Below are positions 60,163-64,000 of a stretch of 64,000 nt of DNA, piece after piece. The translations under genes and the position numbers were made by a program. Positions within the stretch are counted from its first letter, which is position 1; the number at the start of each line of letters is the position of its first letter. Under the pieces are notes generated by a model that was not told the origin of the DNA, searched no databases, and was given only the letters and a program-made list of their open reading frames with translations. The stretch comes from Mycolicibacterium insubricum (lineage in GTDB: Bacteria > Actinomycetota > Actinomycetes > Mycobacteriales > Mycobacteriaceae), in assembly GCF_010731615.1 (NCBI RefSeq), contig NZ_AP022618.1:1426001-1490000 (forward strand). Reading direction: 5' to 3'.

Positions 60163-62497
60163 GCCCAACGGCCAGCAGCGCCGCGCACACCCCGGCGCCG
60201 GCGAACGCGGTACCCCGGCCCCGATCGGCGCGGGCGGCCGCCGGTGCCGCGGGCAACGTCACCGGTGCAAAAACACCGGCCGCCGGAGCTTGGCTCTCCG
60301 GGCGCAGCGCGGCGCCGACATCGATCATCCCGTTGCCGGACAATGGATTCCAGGATCCACCGACAGCCGTCGCCTCAATCCGGGCCATCACCTGCCGAGC
60401 GGTCAACTCCGGGAAGGCGCTGCGCACCAACGCGGCCAGACCGCTGACCACCGGGGCGGCATAACTGGTCCCCGACAGCGGCCCGGGACGGCCGAACATC
60501 GTCACCTCGTTCAACAGTGAACGGCCGTCCGGATTCAGCGACACCAGATTCTCGCCCGGCGCGGCGACGTCCACCCACGGGCCGGCCAAGGTGAAGGCCG
60601 AGGCCGCTCCATCGGCGCCCAGCGAACCGACGGTGAGCACATAGTCGTCGTACCAGGCGGGGCTGACCGCGACCGTCGCGGTGCGCCAGTCCAATTGCGC
60701 ACCGGTGGGCTGCTGCGCCGGGCACTGTCCCGGCCCCCCGGTGTTGCCGGCCGCGGCCACCACCACCGCATCCTTGACGTCGACCGCGTAGGCCAGAGCT
60801 GCACCGAGCGCACGGTCCTCGATCCCGCCGGCCGCGCACGCCACCGTCGAGATGTTGATGACCGTCGCGCCCAGATCCGCGGCGGTGCGCACCGCCGCGG
60901 CCAGCGTCCCGACGTCACCGACCCCGGTGACGCCCGGTTGCCCGGCCGGCCCGAACTTCATGCTGGTCTGCCGGATCGCGATGATCGTGGCGTCCGGGGC
61001 CAGCCCAAAGAACCCAGAGGGATCCTCGGGATCCGGTGTGGCCGCGATGATCCCGGCCACGATGGTGCCGTGGCCGTCGCAGTCGCCGGTGCCGTCCCCG
61101 GTCGCCACGAAATCACCGCCGGCGCGCACGTCGCGCAGCCGGCGGTGCCGGGTCACGCCGGTGTCGATGACGGCGATCCGCTGGCCCCGCCCCCGATTCG
61201 GCCCGGAAACCGACCGGGCTAGTGGGGCAAGGGGATTGACCTCGGGCTGCAGGTCCCGGGCCGCCCCGGCCACCGTGCACGCGCTGCGCTGACGGGTCGG
61301 GCGCACCGGTGCCGGTCGGGCCGGCTCCGGCAGCGCCGCGGAGTCCACCGCCGTCGGGCCGGTCGCCGGCGGCTCGGCGGCAACTGCGGGCAGCCGCACC
61401 AGCCCCAGCGTCCAGGCCGCCACCGGCAGTACCGCGACCATCGCCACCGTCCCGATCCGCGCCGCCGTACTCCGCCCACCCGACTCCGGGCGCACGCGAC
61501 ACAGTCCCACGGCGGCGGCCGCGGCAACCGGCGCCGCCACGGCGGCCACCGGCCAGCGCAGACCCAGAACCACCGTTGTGACACCGGCCGCGGCCACCGC
61601 CCCGGCCAGCAGAGCGATCCGGCGCGGCGCGTGCGGTTCGGCGGGCAGCCGGGCCGCGAGCAGCACCGCCAACAGCGCCGACCACAGTGTGGCCCGCATG
61701 GTGCCCGCCGGCAGCGAAGCCGCTGCCCCGACGGCGGCCAATACTGCTGCGGCACCGGTGAATCCGGTCAGTAGGGCGTGCCCACCGTCGGGCCCGGCAT
61801 CGGGCCGCGGCGCGGACTCCGACAACTCGGCCGACAGTGCCGCCGATAGCCCGCTCACCCGAAGCGTCAGCCGCGCAGCACCGGCCAGCACCGCCGCGGC
61901 GGCCACGCCCAGCAGCACCCCGTCCCCGCCCGGCGGCAACCCGACCGAGCAGCCCACACCGCCGACGGCCGCGACGGCCACCCCCACGGTGGCCACCGCC
62001 GCCCCCTCGCCGCCACCCCGCGCACCGAGAATCGCGGCGGTCGCCACCGCGGCCCCGCACAGCAGCAGCCGCGGGGCCACCGCGGCGCCGGGCACCGCGA
62101 GATACCCGCAGAGCGCAATCGCCCACAGCGCCAGCCACCGGCCGCAATGCCCGGTCGCCGCCGTCGTCCAGTCCCGTTGGTGCGCATCGGCGGCCGCCGA
62201 CAGTGCGTCCGCCAGCGACACCGGGTCGGGACTCGGCACCGGCCGGTCCCCGGTCAGTAACAACACGGCTCCCGAACCGACGCCGCACCGGGACAGCGTC
62301 AGCGCCGGATTCAGCGGCGGCCCACCGAGCTGCTGGCAGCCGAGCGGGGCCGCCGACGGCCAGCCACCGGTCGCGGCGTCGGCCGCCAGCGTGTGAACTG
62401 CGGGCAACAGGATGGCGATCGGGATGGCCGCCGGCAGCGTCAGATCCACCGCGCCGTTGCCGTAGCGCACGCACACCCGCACCGATTCGTCGATCAT
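60131..62497 (-). CDS. eccD4-mycP4: Fused EccD4-MycP4: type VII membrane channel subunit joined to mycosin protease
   Basis: One uninterrupted 788-codon frame holds two ESX-4 proteins that are separate in M. tuberculosis (Rv3448 and Rv3449). Residues 1-90 are a ubiquitin-like domain (VRVCVRYGNGAVDLTLPAAI). Nine membrane helices follow between about 119 and 372. A proline-rich linker (about 373-404) leads to the subtilisin-like mycosin with aspartate 445 (IAVIDTGV), histidine 476 (DGHGTIV), oxyanion asparagine 585 and serine 678 (SGTSYAAP). A last helix is at 764-780 with an RRRLRR tail. No separate mycosin signal peptide is seen. A start at 61441 inside helix nine could make a short form. It is divergent from eccC4. 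Confidence 0.88.
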   Translation of the reverse strand: MIDESVRVCVRYGNGAVDLTLPAAIPIAILLPAVHTLAADAATGGWPSAAPLGCQQLGGPPLNPALTLSRCGVGSGAVLLLTGDRPVPSPDPVSLADALSAAADAHQRDWTTAATGHCGRWLALWAIALCGYLAVPGAAVAPRLLLCGAAVATAAILGARGGGEGAAVATVGVAVAAVGGVGCSVGLPPGGDGVLLGVAAAAVLAGAARLTLRVSGLSAALSAELSESAPRPDAGPDGGHALLTGFTGAAAVLAAVGAAASLPAGTMRATLWSALLAVLLAARLPAEPHAPRRIALLAGAVAAAGVTTVVLGLRWPVAAVAAPVAAAAAVGLCRVRPESGGRSTAARIGTVAMVAVLPVAAWTLGLVRLPAVAAEPPATGPTAVDSAALPEPARPAPVRPTRQRSACTVAGAARDLQPEVNPLAPLARSVSGPNRGRGQRIAVIDTGVTRHRRLRDVRAGGDFVATGDGTGDCDGHGTIVAGIIAATPDPEDPSGFFGLAPDATIIAIRQTSMKFGPAGQPGVTGVGDVGTLAAAVRTAADLGATVINISTVACAAGGIEDRALGAALAYAVDVKDAVVVAAAGNTGGPGQCPAQQPTGAQLDWRTATVAVSPAWYDDYVLTVGSLGADGAASAFTLAGPWVDVAAPGENLVSLNPDGRSLLNEVTMFGRPGPLSGTSYAAPVVSGLAALVRSAFPELTARQVMARIEATAVGGSWNPLSGNGMIDVGAALRPESQAPAAGVFAPVTLPAAPAAARADRGRGTAFAGAGVCAALLAVGLSGRRRLRRG

Positions 62498-62588
62498 CGG
62501 GCGACGCTAAGCCCGTCCGGGACCCGGGTCTGATCCGTTGTGCACAGGGTGAATTGCGGGCCGGGGAGCGCGGATCTACCGTCAGCGG
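62498..62588. promoter_or_regulatory. Divergent promoter region of eccD4-mycP4 and eccC4
   Basis: The 91 bases between the two start codons hold no gene. I see no clear dyad or ribosome site; GGGGAG lies 20 bases before the eccC4 ATG. Confidence 0.3.
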
Positions 62589-64000
62589 ATGGCCGCCGTC
62601 GGCGATCTTCCCGCACCGCCCGCCCCGCCCCGCGAGGTGCGGATCCCGCTGGCCACCCGGCTGTCACCGGTGCTGATGGCGCTGAGCAGCATCGGGATGG
62701 TGGCGATGCTGGCCGACTCGCCAACCGGCGGCGGTAGCCACCGGATGATGTGGCTGCTGCCGATCACCATGATTGGATCGGCGCTGGCCAACCTGGTCGC
62801 CACCGGGCGGGCCGGGGCGCAGCGCCGGGAGCGCGATGAGCAGCGTCACCGCTATCTGGACCGGCTCGCCGACACCCACCGGGCGCTGACTGAATCCGCT
62901 GCCGCGCAACGTAACAGAATGCTTGCCCGGTATCCGGAACCGCACGCGCTGTGGGCGCTGATCGGCACCCCGGACATGTGGCAGGTCGGCCGGTCCGACC
63001 CCAGCTTCGGTCGGGTGCGGATCGGTCGCGGGCGGTGCGCGGCCGAATCGGTGCCGGCCGTCCCCGACATCGCCGAGGACGCCGATCCGTTGCTGGTCGC
63101 GGCGTTCCGCCGACTGGTCGACGGCCACGCCGAGCTGGCTGACGCGCCGGTGAGCGTCGCGCTGCCCGACGGCGCCGCGGTCGGGGTCACCGGCACACCA
63201 GAGGAGGTGCGTTCGCTGATCCGGGCCGTACTGTGCGGGCTGGCCGTCACCCACCCGCCCGACGAGCTGTCCATCACCGCAGCCGTCGACGAATGCGAGG
63301 CGCCGCACTGGGACTGGCTTAAATGGTTGCCGCACAACAACTCCGGCGCACGGTTCGTGGTCGTCGTAGGCGACGGAACCGCCGACAAAGCCGCGGTCGC
63401 GGCGCTGCCGGCCGGGAGAGTCGAACTGCGAATCGGCGGCACCGCGCAGGAACACACCCTGGAACTCGTCGAGAACCGGCTGAGCACCCGCGGATTCGGA
63501 CTCTGCGCACCGGCACTGGAACCCGACCGGCTCGACGAGGCCAGCGCGGCCGAATGCGCCCGCCGCCTCGCCGCCGCGCACCGTCCGGCCGAACCCGCCG
63601 ACACCGGCGATCTGCGCGTCCGCCTCGGGCTCGGCGAATCCGGAACCCCGGTGTACCTGGACATCAAGGAAGCCGCCCACGGCGGCATGGGCCCGCACGG
63701 ACTCTGCGTGGGCGCCACCGGATCCGGGAAATCCGAGCTGCTGCGTACCGTCGCTCTCGGCATGATCGCCGCACACCCGCCCGAGGAGCTCAACCTCGCG
63801 CTGGTCGACTTCAAGGGCGGCGCGACGTTTCTCGGCCTGGACCGCACCAATCACGTGGCCGCGGTCATCACCAACCTGGCCGACGAGGCCGCACTGGTCG
63901 ACCGGATGGCCGAGGCGCTGACCGGTGAGATCGCCCGCCGCCAACAGCTTCTGCGGGCCGCGGGAAACCTCGCCGGGATCACCGAGTACCGGCGCGCCCG
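62589..64000 (+). CDS. eccC4: ESX-4 type VII secretion ATPase EccC4 (N-terminal part, continues past the window)
   Basis: About 470 residues are present. Two membrane helices lie near the start (VLMALSSIGMVAMLAD and MMWLLPITMIGSALANLVA), followed by a cytoplasmic region with VGRSDPSFGRVRIGRG and the first FtsK/SpoIIIE-type ATPase domain with Walker A GATGSGKS at 375-382 and ALVDFKGGATF as the Walker B region. EccC is the motor that recognises and drives WxG substrates. Further ATPase domains should follow to the right. ATG at 62589 has only a weak ribosome site. Confidence 0.92.
   Translation, partial: MAAVGDLPAPPAPPREVRIPLATRLSPVLMALSSIGMVAMLADSPTGGGSHRMMWLLPITMIGSALANLVATGRAGAQRRERDEQRHRYLDRLADTHRALTESAAAQRNRMLARYPEPHALWALIGTPDMWQVGRSDPSFGRVRIGRGRCAAESVPAVPDIAEDADPLLVAAFRRLVDGHAELADAPVSVALPDGAAVGVTGTPEEVRSLIRAVLCGLAVTHPPDELSITAAVDECEAPHWDWLKWLPHNNSGARFVVVVGDGTADKAAVAALPAGRVELRIGGTAQEHTLELVENRLSTRGFGLCAPALEPDRLDEASAAECARRLAAAHRPAEPADTGDLRVRLGLGESGTPVYLDIKEAAHGGMGPHGLCVGATGSGKSELLRTVALGMIAAHPPEELNLALVDFKGGATFLGLDRTNHVAAVITNLADEAALVDRMAEALTGEIARRQQLLRAAGNLAGITEYRRA

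Overview
The window looks like a GC-rich mycobacterial chromosome, probably a fast-growing Mycobacterium/Mycolicibacterium. Supporting markers are a complete mce operon, an ESX-4 type VII secretion locus, an MPT51-like antigen 85 relative, cutinases, TIGR00027 methyltransferases and many LLM (F420-type) oxidoreductases. From memory, both ends match the gene order of M. tuberculosis: Rv0731c-Rv0734 then Rv0751c-Rv0753c on the left, and Rv3465/Rv3464, infA, Rv3460c-Rv3455c, the cutinases and Rv3450c-Rv3447c on the right. The stretch from about 9.6 to 44 kb between these blocks reads as an accessory catabolic and transport region.

Layout. 1-1984: three tandem methyltransferases (-). 2243-5434: secY-adk-map-marR (+). 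5556-5888: a small membrane protein. 5914-9517: valine catabolism operon mmsA-fadE9-mmsB (-), with a perfect 20-bp palindrome upstream. 9617-20570: a nine-gene (-) unit with a nitronate monooxygenase, a two-subunit biotin-dependent acyl-CoA carboxylase, enoyl-CoA hydratases, a TIGR03084 protein, AtuA, an acyl-CoA dehydrogenase and an LLM oxidoreductase; most genes overlap. 20776-22994: two coupled GAF-LuxR regulators (+). 23002-28020: flavin reductase, LLM fragment, aldehyde dehydrogenase, acyl-CoA ligase and two SnoaL-like proteins (-). 28295-32244: acyl-CoA dehydrogenase (+), TIGR03617 LLM protein (-), AveC-like membrane protein (+), TetR regulator (-). 32296-43805: a 12-gene mce operon (-) ending in a DUF732 and a CAP-domain protein. 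44029-44946: MPT51-like protein (+). 44950-47573: lipoprotein, rmlC, rmlB, HxlR regulator (-). 47633-50938: haloalkane dehalogenase and TfoX-like protein (+), flotillin and NfeD (-). 51194-55770: infA-rpmJ-rpsM-rpsK-rpsD-rpoA-rplQ-truA (+). 55751-58214: two cutinases and an EamA transporter (-). 58287-58847: CGNR zinc-finger protein (+). 58900-64000: ESX-4 genes eccB4 (+), a fused eccD4-mycP4 (-), and the start of eccC4 (+).

How the parts may work together. The central region has the enzymes needed to oxidise an aldehyde to an acid, activate it to a CoA ester, desaturate it, carboxylate a branched enoyl-CoA and hydrate the product. This is the logic of acyclic terpene (Atu) or leucine-type degradation, and AtuA is present. 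A Mce lipid importer lies next to it. Similar operator-like dyads in front of the tetR gene and in front of the carboxylase unit suggest shared control. The substrate is unknown.

The most unusual gene is the single 788-codon frame joining a nine-helix EccD4 membrane domain to a complete MycP4 protease with an intact Asp-His-Ser triad. The topology is consistent: after an odd number of helices the protease lies outside the membrane.

No gene-free stretch exceeds 300 bases. The longest are 28021-28294, 1985-2242 and 50939-51193; all are promoter or leader regions. I saw no tRNA, rRNA, CRISPR array, insertion sequence or phage attachment site.
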